Of a stretch of 64,000 nt of DNA, positions 34,641 through 44,883 are shown piece by piece. The stretch's first letter is position 1, and the number at the start of each line of letters is the position of its first letter. The position numbers were made by a program, and so were the translations under genes. The notes under the pieces are model-generated. The model saw only the letters and a list, made by a program, of their open reading frames with translations, was not told the origin of the DNA and made no database searches. Location of the stretch: assembly GCA_022925895.1 (NCBI GenBank), contig JAKSYS010000020.1, forward strand, positions 1 through 64,000, read 5' to 3'. Origin of the DNA: Fragilaria crotonensis (lineage: Eukaryota; Bacillariophyta; Fragilariophyceae; Fragilariales; Fragilariaceae).

Positions 34641-37600
34641 ATGCTACGGATGCGTACAAGTACCACTTTTACATCGAATTCTCAAGCCACCATCGGTTGT
34701 CATCTTCCTCTTTTGAGGGTGTCTTTGGAGTTGTGTTGTGATCACCACAAACATACCATGAAGGAGGCACGTTTCCCGGGAGATCCTCGCTTTTCTGGAT
34801 GGATATCACCCAGCAGTGAGGACACTTCTGCGCTGTCAACGAATGCTTGGCTGAGCACTTTGTTATTGGACTGTATATTGCAGCGATCTGTCCCTCCCCA
34901 GGAGGTAATTTCCACGAATGTATCTCACATAGGAAGCCTTGGCACCTATGAGTACTTCAATTCATGTAATGACTTGATCAATGATAATCCAGAACTCGTG
35001 GAAGACGAGACGACGAGAGGACGTAAACTTGCTCGTAGTCGGAACGTCGCTCGTATTCGGCAACAAATGAAAGCTTGTTTTGGATCGCCGCGTACTCTCA
35101 ACAGGCTGCTTATCCCGATTGTGTTGGGAAATCATTTTTTTGTGCTATGCCTGGACTGTTCGATCTCAACGCCGGAGTTCGTAAATGACATGACGTTTTA
35201 TGATTCCCTGGTACGCCGCACACGTCAGGTTCACCCCGATGTACTTTGCATTGTAAAGGTTGTGAATTTATTCATTCACAATTTCATTCTACACGAGAAA
35301 AAACATGCACACCTAAGGGAAAGTGACGCGGCGCTGATTGGCAGGGTGCATTATTGCGATTGTCCCATCCAGAAAAATGGGTTTGACTGCGGCTTGTTTG
35401 CAGTGGGTGTTGTATTACACCTCATCGAGGGCATTGATGTCACGAGAGAAACGTTTCGGCAACAAGACGTCACCAAACTGCGAAGTAGGCTGGTGACAGT
35501 ATTTGGGGGGGATGGTGCTGACTTGGGAACAACAAGTCAGGTTGTGCGTGATTGCTTTCCTAAGTTGCGCGGAAGTAGCATCTTAGACAGTTTTGGGCTG
35601 GAGGTAATTCATAAAGAACCAAAGAAGGAACGAAGGCTCAGTTCCGACAGTGATGTGAGTGCTGCTGTCCTGGTGTTGACAACGTTGCAGGCTGAGGAGG
35701 CAGATCGTCCTGCCAGGGTGAGTAACGTTTTATCGGCAAAAACAGCAGACAGAGCGCAGGCGAGGATAGAGAAGAGGAATGAGAATCACGACGATGACGA
35801 CGACGACGACAGGGCTGAGGGAGATGATGATGATGATGACTACGTCACCTGCGACAGCAGTGACGAGTACAGTTTGCAATCCGATGGCGTCGGCACTTCC
35901 ACCCTGACAGGAGAGGAAGTCGACAGAAAGCAGGGAAATTCAGTGGCTACTACAAAGGATTATGTATTGTATGACATCCTTGATGACGCGAACGTTGACT
36001 GCTTCTCAACCTTGGAAGAGGTGGTACCGTTTATTGAAAAGTATGAGGTCAGATCGGGTAATCGTTTGAGAGTGCAACGTTCCATTTGCGACCGTTTCAA
36101 ACAATTTCAATGTATGGAGCACGTCGACTGTCCGTTTCGTGTGTTGATATCTAGGCGGCGATCCGACGGTATGTTCTGCGTCCGAAAGATTACGGGTATG
36201 CACAGTGAGGTGTGCCGACCTAAACAGGCAGCTGATGGGAGAAAGTGGAAGAAGAGGCGAAATGCAGTGCTTGATGATGTTATCGATCAGATAGTTCGCA
36301 CGAAGAAGGGAGCTCCAACACCGGCGGACGTTGTGAAGACAGCTGCGACGAAGTCGGGGGTTGTCGTTTCATACATGACAGCGTACAGGGCGCTACGCTT
36401 TCAAACCAGTAGCATGAGAAATGCTTCCGTGAAAAACTTCGAAATGGTCATCCCATTTTTGGAGGGCTTGAAGAAAACGAATCCTGGTTCTGTGATTGGG
36501 TATGCTAGGGATGAGGAGAAGAGACTTGTCGATCTTCATGTATTTCCTGGTATCATGAATGGGTTGCTGAAGTTTGTTCGACCAGTAGTGTCGTTGGATG
36601 CGACACATTTGAGGAGCGAACACAAGGGAACTCTGTACGTAGCATCAGTTCTCAGTGGGTGCAATGACATCTTCCCCATTGGGTTTATGATCTCCGCCGG
36701 AAACGAGGATGGAGCAACGTGGAAAAAGATGCTTGAATTGTTGAAAAAGCGTGTCCAATCATTGATGATCAGGGCTATGGCGACACTGACACGGATGGCG
36801 TTGTTAGGCCGCCGTTTCTTTTCATTTCAGACAGAGACAAAGGCCTGAAGGAGGCATTGAAATCGGTGTTCCCGAATAAGTACGAAATGAGCTGTGCTAG
36901 ACACATCGAAGCGAATGTAACGCAGAAGTATGGAAAGCAGTGTTCGAAGTTTGTGTGTTCAATAGCCAAATCATTCTCAACACGAAATGCAAGCCTGTTG
37001 CTAGATGAGATTGAAAGGTCAAGCCAGAGGCCGCCACATATTTGGAAGGCATAACGGCATCGGTGTTCTGTGGCAGAGTACTCAGTGGTACTCAGATTCA
37101 CCGTCACCGTCACCTGCTCAGTTGCCTCCAAGGTATGGGATTGTAACTTCGAACACTTCCGAGTCGGCGAACAGTATGTTATCGGAAGCAAGGAATCTTG
37201 GATGGCTGGAGGCTGTGAACAAAATTCTTGACATAATGACGACGAGTGTGTGCTTGCCGAAAGAAGTATGCTGAACGAGATGGATCGGAGGTGGTGCCTA
37301 GAGTTGCCCAGATTCTAAAACGTAGGTGGATGCCGCTGCGTCTATGACGGTCGATGAGTTGGAGGTGGGGTGTGGTGACTTCAAGGTGGTGGAACCAATA
37401 TCGATAGTTGATGAAAATGGCGATGACAATGTGCAACGGATGGCACGATCCTATGGAGATCCAGACCGTGTCCTTGTTGTCAAACCATACTTGGAGTGGT
37501 GCAGCTGCGGGGTATGGCAAGACTTCCTGTACCCGTGTCGACATGCATGTGCAGTCTTCAGGAAATGGCAGGAAAAGGAATTCAGTTATGTTCTGAGAAG

Positions 37601-37877
37601 TTTGGTCCATCCATTCTACACATTTGAGTTCGTGCACAATACTTTCAAGAAGAACGTTTTCCCTGTATGCTTGGAGACGACTGTATATGATGGTGAAACA
37701 AAGGAACCAAACGTGCCAAAACGGCAATCTGGACGACCGAAAACAAAACGAATTCGCAAACGCAGTAAGTTCATTGAAAGCGAGGATTCTCCTGTGAAAT
37801 GTTCCATTTGTGGAAGAAGAGGGCACAACCGAAGAACTTGTCCTAGTGCAGTAGTTGGTAACAATGACAATAAGTAG
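34641..37877 (+). CDS. Ulp1 protease - MULE transposase fusion with SWIM and CCHC motifs
   Basis: The first frame (34641-36848, 735 aa) holds a Ulp1/C48 cysteine protease with catalytic His165 (NHFFVLCLD), Asp188 (FYDSL), Gln244 and Cys250 (QKNGFDCGLF). An acidic linker follows, then a FLYWCH/MuDR-like DNA-binding block (about 36000-36210) and the MULE transposase with its first Asp at residue 653 (VSLDATHLRSEHKGTLYV). The second Asp (FISDRDKGLKEAL, near 36830) and a TSNTSESANSML block (near 37150, supplying the Glu) follow in shifted frames. Then come a SWIM finger (WCSCGVWQDFLYPCRHACAV) and a zinc knuckle (CSICGRRGHNRRTCPS). Ulp1 domains joined to MULE transposases are known from plants. 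About four frame changes (near 36775, 37050, 37260, 37330) mean it is not one clean ORF; short introns do not obviously explain them. Confidence 0.85.
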
Positions 37878-37934
37878 AAGAAACGAGAACGGGTACATCA
37901 TGAAGCATGCCACGATGAGATCATTGTTTATGTA

Positions 37935-38100
37935 AGATTGGAAATTTGCTTCAATAGGTGGTACAGTACCGTGATGCAGATTGTGTATGGGAATACCGTT
38001 GATCTCAGATTTGGTGCCATTTCGTTGACCATATTCATCGTAGCCCTAAGGCTAATTTCGGTGCGCGAGCATTTGGAAAAAGTTATTTTTTTTAGGTTAG
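37935..38100 (-). repeat. Internal relic of the terminal-repeat inner edge
   Basis: Read on the minus strand, this joins a stretch found just inside the right TIR (AATTAGCCTTAGGGCTACGA, at about 43410) to a stretch found just inside the left TIR (GGTCAACGAAATGGCACCAA, at about 31421). It lies exactly between the transposase gene and the 1098-aa gene. It looks like a leftover of an ancestral element end. Confidence 0.75.
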
Positions 38101-38231
38101 AGCTAATTCTACATTCCCTCACTTTCAACTCTTGACAATCGAAATTTGAATCACAGCACACTGAAATTCAAATTATGAATCGACCGCTCTGCTGGTGACA
38201 AAAGGGTTGACCTCTTGTCAACTCTGCAGCT

Positions 38232-41200
38232 ATGAGTCTCAAGGTCTTCTGTGAGAAATGTTTGGAACCAGTTGTTGACACACCATTCTTTGAGCTACTA
38301 TCTACAAGTGATGACCCACTTGATGCCTCGAATGTCACGCATTTTGTTTGTGGAGCATGTTTTGGACTCCTACATGCCGCTCGTGGCTGTGCACCGTTCT
38401 TTAAATGCCCGAATGAAAATTGCGATTGTCTGGTAGTAGGCCATCGTTATCACTCCACCGTTGTCACTGTAACGCGGCAGGGCATCAAGAAATCTCGGGC
38501 ATATCTGCCTGGACCGGAAACATACATTGAAAGCCCGAAACTCGAGAAGGATCCCGTTCGTTTTTTCCAAAACCAACCAACGGAGGCAAAGTTAGAGACT
38601 GTGGTACTTAATGTTGCCTTTGCCGAGACAAAAGAAGATGGTAGTCTCAAGAATGAAAGGTCACTCTCAATCCATGTCCCTATGACCAAGTCAAGCGATG
38701 AATACAGCATCGCGACCAGGAAGAAGTTGATCAACTTTGCCAAACTACTCTACCACGTGTACGTGTTTCCCTTGGCGTCCGCCCCATCAAAGCTGAACTT
38801 TGCATCAATGGAAGACCTCGACGGGCATGCATTTTCGGATTCCTGTTTTTTGGTTGAGACTCTTGTTGGTATTGGAACAGGAAAAGGCATCAATGATATT
38901 CTTCCGCTCGGATCTGAGTCAAATGCATATCAGAGGAGCTCATTTCTTTCATTTTGGACGGCCGCAGAAATGATGAGGCGTGGAATCTCCACAAAGCCTG
39001 GAATCCTACAAGACATCCTGCAGAAGCATTTGTCAACATATCAGGCACCACAAGCTGTATCGGATTTATTGACAAGGTATCGTATTGCAGCATCGCGGGA
39101 ACGTACACGTCTAAAAGACATTGAGGCGGTCAATCGAAAGATTGAAGAGGGTTGGAAAATCGACAGGATGCGCTACGGTCTTGTGTTCATCATCTATGAC
39201 AATCTCGGATTTCGTATTCTTGGAGCTAGAGCGGGCTACGACCAATACACAATGATCCTTGTGTTCTTTATCACTCCAGAGCAACTCAAGGAACTAGGCT
39301 TTTATCGACCCCGCGGCTCTCTACAGCCGCCAATTTCCCGCGATCGGTTGGTTTGGAATGACATTAGATCAACAGTGAAGAAAGAAGACATCTTGCCTTG
39401 CACTGAGCACTATACCTACATGTCGGAGCAGATTCTTGCCGAGATTGATAGTCTGTTATGCATGTGCGACCGGATACCCTCATTAGCAGACATAAAGGAC
39501 TTTCTTGTGGAGGGCAGTGCATTTGTGGCTGACACAAGGCTCGTGACTTCGCATGGCACGCAACACAGAAGGGAAGTCTCAGCCAGAGTTGAGGTCGAAG
39601 TAGAAGAAGAGGAGCAAGGAGATCCGGAGGAAGACACGATGCGACTATTGGATCCATGCATACATGATGCTCCAACAATGTATGAATGCAAAGGTCAGCG
39701 GGTGGAGATTGATCTTCCTATGAGGGCGGATCTAAACAAAAAAGACACATGCAAGGGCCTTGCCCAAGGGGCGTTGCACACGAGGGAGCGCATTCTTGAT
39801 TCGGGCGGAGAGTTGGATACTGATGAGCCGCCGGTGATGGAAACCTGCGGCATTGCTACGGGGGGAGATGGATCGCCGTCTTACACATTCGACGTTATGG
39901 CCGCAGCTGATCCGATGGCGTACGAGCACCTCAAGAACCACACTGGCGGGTTCCACCAGTGTCTGAATACACATCAATCTATTGGCGCTAGATTTGCCGA
40001 TACACACCTTCGCGACTTCATCCATCCATTTCGTAACACCGACCCCAAAAAAGAATGGTTCCTTTTTCCCGGAGATCCTGGGCAGACTCAGCAAGAGCTT
40101 CCTGAAATGACCGCGGCTCACTATGTGACGGCAGCAAGGCACCTTTCCAAGAAGGAGAACGGAGAAGCAGTGTCGGCCGTCGATGTTCACAACCACATGC
40201 TCGAGAGATCAGCAGAGCACGATATTTGCATGGTCACCTTAATGTGGCTACACTTTGTGGCTGTAGCCGATATGATCCGGGATTCTGAGAAAGAGAATGA
40301 TCCAGAACTGTATCGAGCTGGTGCGCGACTTGCTCTCCTCCTGTATGTCAAGACCCATTCGACAAAATATGTCCGTCTTGGCGTCTCATTCTGGATATAT
40401 TGGAGTTGCGCTTCGGATGCTGATAAAGTGCTTTACAATTCCTTTTACTTCACCAAGAAGACAGCAAATGGCAAGTTCATTTGGGTTGACCGGTTTGAAG
40501 AATGGTTTAACTTGGATGTTCGGTCGTACCTCGGAAAGTACGCAAAACCAAATCAAGAGTTGCTCCTCCAACGGACGGCTCTGATGACGAAGGAGAGGCG
40601 GCGTTGGAAAGCTACAGCGGCTGCGAAACGACGCGGTGACAAGAGTGGCGGTCAAGATAATGTTGACAAGTCGTTGGCAGTATCTCCAATATTCTGCCAT
40701 CAAATGATCCTGATCGATCAATGGAATCTGTGGGGCACAGGTCCAATCCTTGTTGGATCAGGCGAGAACCTTGAGGAACCGAAAGGATTCTGCGATCCTT
40801 CCGGGAAGAACTTTTTATATCCCAACATCCTCTTTGATGTCTCGTCAGCTCAAGATACTCTGATGGCGTATCTTGAACACAACCACCTACAGGAGGATTC
40901 GAACACAGTGCATCGCTCCGAAAAAGCTGTGAGTTTACGCATGACGCCCGCGCTACTTAAGGATGTCAAGCAAGCTCGACTCGATGAATTTGAGCGGCTT
41001 ACATCTACTGACAAAGACAAGCTTGTGACGCTGACAACTGTGGAGTATTTGAAGACACAACTTGTTCAACTCAGAGCACGGTATCCGTTTCTTCGTCGTC
41101 TTGCAGAGCCCACGTGGGGCGGTCGGAAACCAGAGTTAGCAGAAGATCTGGCAAAGCATCACAAGTGCCTTATTTCAAAGGAAAGGGGGTACAAAAATAG

Positions 41201-41528
41201 AGTTAAGACGCAACTGCGCACTGCTGAGCTCGGAACTGGCTTCGCCTGTCCCAATAAGAAGAGGGAAGAGCTGAAGCTTGAGTTCTATACTTTAACTGAT
41301 GAGGTAAAGCAGCACTTTATTGGCAAGAAGTACAAGGTTGAGTCGAACTCCTCAGATCGAAATGATGGACGCACCGATTCTGATGACGAGGAGGACGGGC
41401 CAGGCACTGATATCGAACTGGTGGACGAAGAATCAAACGTTGTCCACCAAACGCCGGATCGAGGTCAGCGGAATAGTACTATGGTGGCCACTCCCTTCAT
41501 GAAAAGACCGCCACGTATGAGCCTTTGA
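38232..41528 (+). CDS. 1098-aa transposon-borne Cys-rich protein, DUF6589-like at best
   Basis: An intact ORF starting at ATG 38232. The N-terminus has paired cysteines (FCEKC, VCGAC, KCPNENCDC) that suggest a zinc-binding module in residues 5-75. The middle includes GLVFIIYDNLGFRILGAR (near residue 320), and later PGDPGQTQQE and a helix-rich part with YVKTHSTKYVRLGVSFW. The YDN motif and the late conserved helical block recall the uncharacterised DUF6589 proteins found in transposon-rich genomes, but I hold this loosely. The C-terminus is acidic. It follows the Ulp1-MULE gene on the same strand and converges with the 515-aa gene, their stops being about 90 bases apart. A large intact frame in a mobile element suggests it is kept for movement. 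Confidence 0.6.
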   Translation: MSLKVFCEKCLEPVVDTPFFELLSTSDDPLDASNVTHFVCGACFGLLHAARGCAPFFKCPNENCDCLVVGHRYHSTVVTVTRQGIKKSRAYLPGPETYIESPKLEKDPVRFFQNQPTEAKLETVVLNVAFAETKEDGSLKNERSLSIHVPMTKSSDEYSIATRKKLINFAKLLYHVYVFPLASAPSKLNFASMEDLDGHAFSDSCFLVETLVGIGTGKGINDILPLGSESNAYQRSSFLSFWTAAEMMRRGISTKPGILQDILQKHLSTYQAPQAVSDLLTRYRIAASRERTRLKDIEAVNRKIEEGWKIDRMRYGLVFIIYDNLGFRILGARAGYDQYTMILVFFITPEQLKELGFYRPRGSLQPPISRDRLVWNDIRSTVKKEDILPCTEHYTYMSEQILAEIDSLLCMCDRIPSLADIKDFLVEGSAFVADTRLVTSHGTQHRREVSARVEVEVEEEEQGDPEEDTMRLLDPCIHDAPTMYECKGQRVEIDLPMRADLNKKDTCKGLAQGALHTRERILDSGGELDTDEPPVMETCGIATGGDGSPSYTFDVMAAADPMAYEHLKNHTGGFHQCLNTHQSIGARFADTHLRDFIHPFRNTDPKKEWFLFPGDPGQTQQELPEMTAAHYVTAARHLSKKENGEAVSAVDVHNHMLERSAEHDICMVTLMWLHFVAVADMIRDSEKENDPELYRAGARLALLLYVKTHSTKYVRLGVSFWIYWSCASDADKVLYNSFYFTKKTANGKFIWVDRFEEWFNLDVRSYLGKYAKPNQELLLQRTALMTKERRRWKATAAAKRRGDKSGGQDNVDKSLAVSPIFCHQMILIDQWNLWGTGPILVGSGENLEEPKGFCDPSGKNFLYPNILFDVSSAQDTLMAYLEHNHLQEDSNTVHRSEKAVSLRMTPALLKDVKQARLDEFERLTSTDKDKLVTLTTVEYLKTQLVQLRARYPFLRRLAEPTWGGRKPELAEDLAKHHKCLISKERGYKNRVKTQLRTAELGTGFACPNKKREELKLEFYTLTDEVKQHFIGKKYKVESNSSDRNDGRTDSDDEEDGPGTDIELVDEESNVVHQTPDRGQRNSTMVATPFMKRPPRMSL

Positions 41529-41615
41529 TTGTCCTAGTACTAATCTAATGCTGTTCAAAGTAATGCTGCTAGTACATTTAGAAACTTGTTAAGGCTCAGG
41601 CTCTCAGTCTCTACT

Positions 41616-43163
41616 TTATATTGCTGGGGCGTCCTCCCTCGAGATACCAGCTTGAGTGTCTTGGAGTGATTTCGAAGTAATGTTCCTAGCGCGCTTTCTC
41701 TTCCGTTTTGTTATAAACTCATCCAGATGGCTCATCGCCTCTTCGCCAGTGCCAAAGAACTTTGTCTTCTCATAATTCTCATTGTCGCCTGCAGCAAGTG
41801 TAATTGTCTCAAGGATGGCTTGGAGGTCTTCTGGACACGTCGAAACATAATGAATTTGCGTCTTTGGACGTCGCAGCCTATCTGCTGGGAGTTGACCACC
41901 ATATTCAGGAGTCTCCTGAACCTCATTGACAACAAAAAGACCAATCCTCAACCGAGGTATCTCCTTGCGCTGTTCATAGACTAGTTGCCCCTTTGCATTC
42001 AATCTTGGTGGTAGACTGCTGAATGTGGCGGCTCGGATGGTGGCTCTGACAGCATTGTAGACCTCTGTGAGGGATAACTCACTACCTTGGTCTTGAGTAT
42101 TCCGAGCATGATCAAGATTCTTAATCCTTCGATGCTTCCACTTCTTCACCTTCTGTTTCTTGGTTTGTCTACTTCTCCGCGCGTCCGAGTGAGCTAAGCT
42201 TACATACTCACAGACTTCGTTTGTTGAAGGTATTTCTCCAGCCACCCGCTTTGATCGCCGTCTCGATGCTTTGTTTGGGCCTCGCTTCATGCCCTTGTCT
42301 TTTCGTTGCGATTGTTGGCAGCACGTGCACGAACGACCACGGATTTCGAAGAAAAAGGATTGTTTTGTTGCACTGGACATCTTTTGAAAAGCCGTTCGTG
42401 CAGCCCATTTCTCTGGATGAGTCAGATTTACAAACTCTTTAAGCTTGTCAAGAGATGTACGGTAGCTCCATGGGGGCTGGAGCAATTTGGGAAAAGCCCG
42501 CTTGATCGACTTCATGCATTTGAGGTTGATTGAATCCATGACGTCAGATTTGTCACCTCCGCTGGCGGGAGAATTTGTTTCTCTAGTACTAGGCGACTCG
42601 CATTCACTCTCAAGATCGTCTTCTTGGCAATCAAAACGAACGTGCTTTTTGCTTTGGAGAAAAGGTGCAGTCGAGGCAAATGCGCTCTCTGGGCGAGCAG
42701 ATTGCTTTTTGTCATGAACGAGGATGGAACAGAGCTCTCTTCTTTTGTCCCCTGAGGATGAGTCTTCTAAGCTAGCCGCTTTGATCCTCTCAAAAGCGGA
42801 ATGTGCAATGTGTTGTCCTTGGTATGCAAGGCTTTCATCGGAAGACTCCTGATCACCATCATCATCGTCAGAGGGCGTTTTCTTGTTACTTTTCAAACTG
42901 GCATTGATAAATCTACGTGCAGGAGGCTTCTGGAGCTCATCGTCTGCCTGCTCTTCTTCATCTTCTTCAGAAGATGCCTCCTCGTCAGATGAATCCTTCG
43001 ACAAGAAAGCCCGGCATGTGTTGAACTCCTGGGTGGAGATTAGATGAGGGGCCTGTGATGACAAATTGGTGAAAGGGCTCCGACAGGTAGGCAACTGTTG
43101 CTCTTGAAGGTTGGTCTTGTTGCGCAAGGGGAGATCTCGTCCTCGTCGATGGCGGGTCAGCAT
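41616..43163 (-). CDS. 515-aa charged protein of unknown function
   Basis: The open frame extends up to 43220 but its first ATG is at 43163 (MLTRHRRGRDLP), giving 515 residues. It has strongly acidic Ser/Asp/Glu tracts in the first third (SSDEEASSEEDEEEQADDE) and a basic centre with CTCCQQSQRKDKGMKRGPNK and several RRRSKR-type clusters that could serve as nuclear signals. The C-terminal third (LRIGLFVVNEVQETPEYGG...) is more globular. No family is recognised. It lies just inside the right TIR, reading away from it into the element. Alternating acidic and basic regions fit a chromatin- or DNA-associated accessory protein, but that is only a guess. Confidence 0.6.
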   Translation of the reverse strand: MLTRHRRGRDLPLRNKTNLQEQQLPTCRSPFTNLSSQAPHLISTQEFNTCRAFLSKDSSDEEASSEEDEEEQADDELQKPPARRFINASLKSNKKTPSDDDDGDQESSDESLAYQGQHIAHSAFERIKAASLEDSSSGDKRRELCSILVHDKKQSARPESAFASTAPFLQSKKHVRFDCQEDDLESECESPSTRETNSPASGGDKSDVMDSINLKCMKSIKRAFPKLLQPPWSYRTSLDKLKEFVNLTHPEKWAARTAFQKMSSATKQSFFFEIRGRSCTCCQQSQRKDKGMKRGPNKASRRRSKRVAGEIPSTNEVCEYVSLAHSDARRSRQTKKQKVKKWKHRRIKNLDHARNTQDQGSELSLTEVYNAVRATIRAATFSSLPPRLNAKGQLVYEQRKEIPRLRIGLFVVNEVQETPEYGGQLPADRLRRPKTQIHYVSTCPEDLQAILETITLAAGDNENYEKTKFFGTGEEAMSHLDEFITKRKRKRARNITSKSLQDTQAGISREDAPAI

Positions 43164-43431
43164 GGTGGAGAATCTCCAATTGAAGATGTTGCATGTTCGA
43201 ATGCCACCCCCCAAAACCACGGTGAGTGCATGAAAGCGGGTACGTGAAAGCCGATCTCATCGTGCCGCTTTCTTTACCCAGTCGTCGATTTGAATTTCGA
43301 TCTGTAAGTTAATTACACATGACACATGAACATCGGCAGGCTCAGCTTCTGATGGGAATGCAGAACTGGAATTCAAAAAATAACTTTTTCCAAGAGCTCG
43401 CGCACTGAAATTAGCCTTAGGGCTACGATGA

Positions 43432-43843
43432 ATATAGATGAAGATTGAGTTGTTGTTCTGAAACAAAAGAGCAGGGAGAAGAATTATGACCACACTCAAA
43501 GTATGACGCTTAGTAAACGAACGACAGATGAGAAGTGAGTGATGATGATGTTCGTTGCGTATGTATGACATGGTGGAGCGATGAGTGTGAACCATCTTTG
43601 ATGAATGTTACGAGACGGTGTACCATGACGTCCGTGGAGGTCGGGCATGGCAGGCGACAAAAGCGCGATATAGTAAAAAGGGGCAAAACAATGCGTGATA
43701 TTGTAAATGTCTCTTTTCAAAATGCGTGATATTGTAAAATACAATTGTAAATGTAGTATATAGTAAAATACGAATTTGTGGATAGAAAGTCATTGTACTA
43801 TATTGCAAAGTGGCAAAAAAATGCGTGATATTGTAATTTCCCC
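43432..43843 (-). repeat. Right terminal inverted repeat
   Basis: Ends ...CAATATTACGC-complement and TTGTAATTTCCCC at 43843. It mirrors the left repeat over about 410 bases with about eight substitutions and a short indel, including the three ATGCGTGATATTGTA words. Confidence 0.9.
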
Positions 43844-43868
43844 AAGGGGGGGGGGTTGCTTAAATTAA
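43844..43868. repeat. Right flanking direct repeat of the 12.8-kb element
   Basis: AA, then a run of ten G, then TTGCTTAAATTAA. It matches the left flank at 30986-31010 in 23 of 25 bases. Confidence 0.7.
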
Positions 43869-44508
43869 TGACAAACCTGTCGTTTTTTAAAGATGGCCAT
43901 TTTTGCACGTTTTGTAAGACCGTCGATGTATATTCTGTACCGTCCACAACACAATATTTGACATTGACAATGGCCAAATTGCCGCATGAATAGCATCATA
44001 CATCTATTCTAAGACTCATGAAGTAACAATTGACATCTACTCATTATTACCCATAGCAGCAGGACTCAAGGTGTGCAGAAAAGCGTAACTTTCCTTTAGG
44101 AGTGTCAATTCCATTCTGTTGCAGTGCACTCCAAAGCATTGTTGCACAGAGAGCACATGCATCAAGTCAAGCACTTTCAGGCTCAGTATTGGCACCGATG
44201 AAGACTAAAGGAAGTGATACAATCATGTTTGGTTCTCTTCTTCCACCTTGTTGGGATGAGGCGACCTGATAGTCCATCTCTTGGATTGCAGATTGTTCAA
44301 TAATGAATAGAGTCAGCCATGCCATTGGCATGATAGGCAACATTGAACATTCACCGAGGACATATGCAATGGAACTCAGAGTACAGAACTCCGTACTGTT
44401 GTACTGTTCGTGTTGCACAGCGTGCAGTATACGTATGTTACTCCAGCTCCTATTGGAAGTAGTATCAGTATATACTGCAGCTATTGGACATTGGACATAC
44501 TGCAGTAT
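43869..44508. other. Intergenic, no gene recognised
   Basis: Only short frames of no known family. Sequence from about 44390 on is rich in TACTGTACTGC and ACTGCAG words that also occur beyond 44645. Confidence 0.35.
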
Positions 44509-44643
44509 CAATAGCGACCAAGGGAATTATGACCGAGGATGACCCAAAGTTAGAAACGGCCCTCTAGAGTAGTTTTGCACCCAGCCGAGTTGACTGTTAA
44601 CCGTTGTAATGGTGGCTTCCCATAATTCCCTTGGTCGCTATTG
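44509..44643. repeat. Perfect 23-base inverted repeat, 89-base loop
   Basis: The arm at 44509-44531 (CAATAGCGACCAAGGGAATT continuing ATG) is the exact reverse complement of 44621-44643. Looser complementarity rich in TGCAG and TACTG words continues outwards. It resembles a foldback element or a MITE centre. Confidence 0.8.
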
Positions 44644-44883
44644 TGTACTGCAGCTCGTAGACATACTACAGTACATACTGCTGCTCTGGGACACTTCAGT
44701 ACTGTACTGCAGCTCCGTAAAATGTACATACTGGTATTCTGTACAGGAAGGTCCGGCAATACGGGCGAAGTCCTGAATAAAGGAAGTATGCGCGCCCGCC
44801 GGGAGGGAAACAAGTTCCGATCAATGTCTGGCTGGCGCAAAATTGGATGTGCCGGCGTGGTGGTGACACGGCTGACGTCTGCA

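Larger units (their letters stand above)
31011..43843. mobile_element. 12.83-kb DNA transposon with 410-bp TIRs and four ORF regions
   Basis: The terminal inverted repeats (31011-31420 and about 43432-43843) differ at only about eight positions. Inside are, in order, a minus-strand dioxygenase-like ORF (31638-34037), a plus-strand Ulp1-MULE transposase (34641-37877), a plus-strand 1098-aa Cys-rich ORF (38232-41528) and a minus-strand 515-aa ORF (41616-43163). The MULE transposase places it in or near the Mutator superfamily, where long TIRs are usual. Near-identical ends point to recent movement, while the transposase reading frame changes phase several times, so the copy may depend on another source or the frame changes may be errors. 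The flanking direct repeat is longer than the usual 8-11 bases of Mutator elements. Confidence 0.85.

Noticed and set aside
43257-43744. ORFs in the terminal inverted repeats (also mirrored at 31110-31358)
   Set aside because: The same frames appear at both ends because the repeats are identical; no protein signal is seen.
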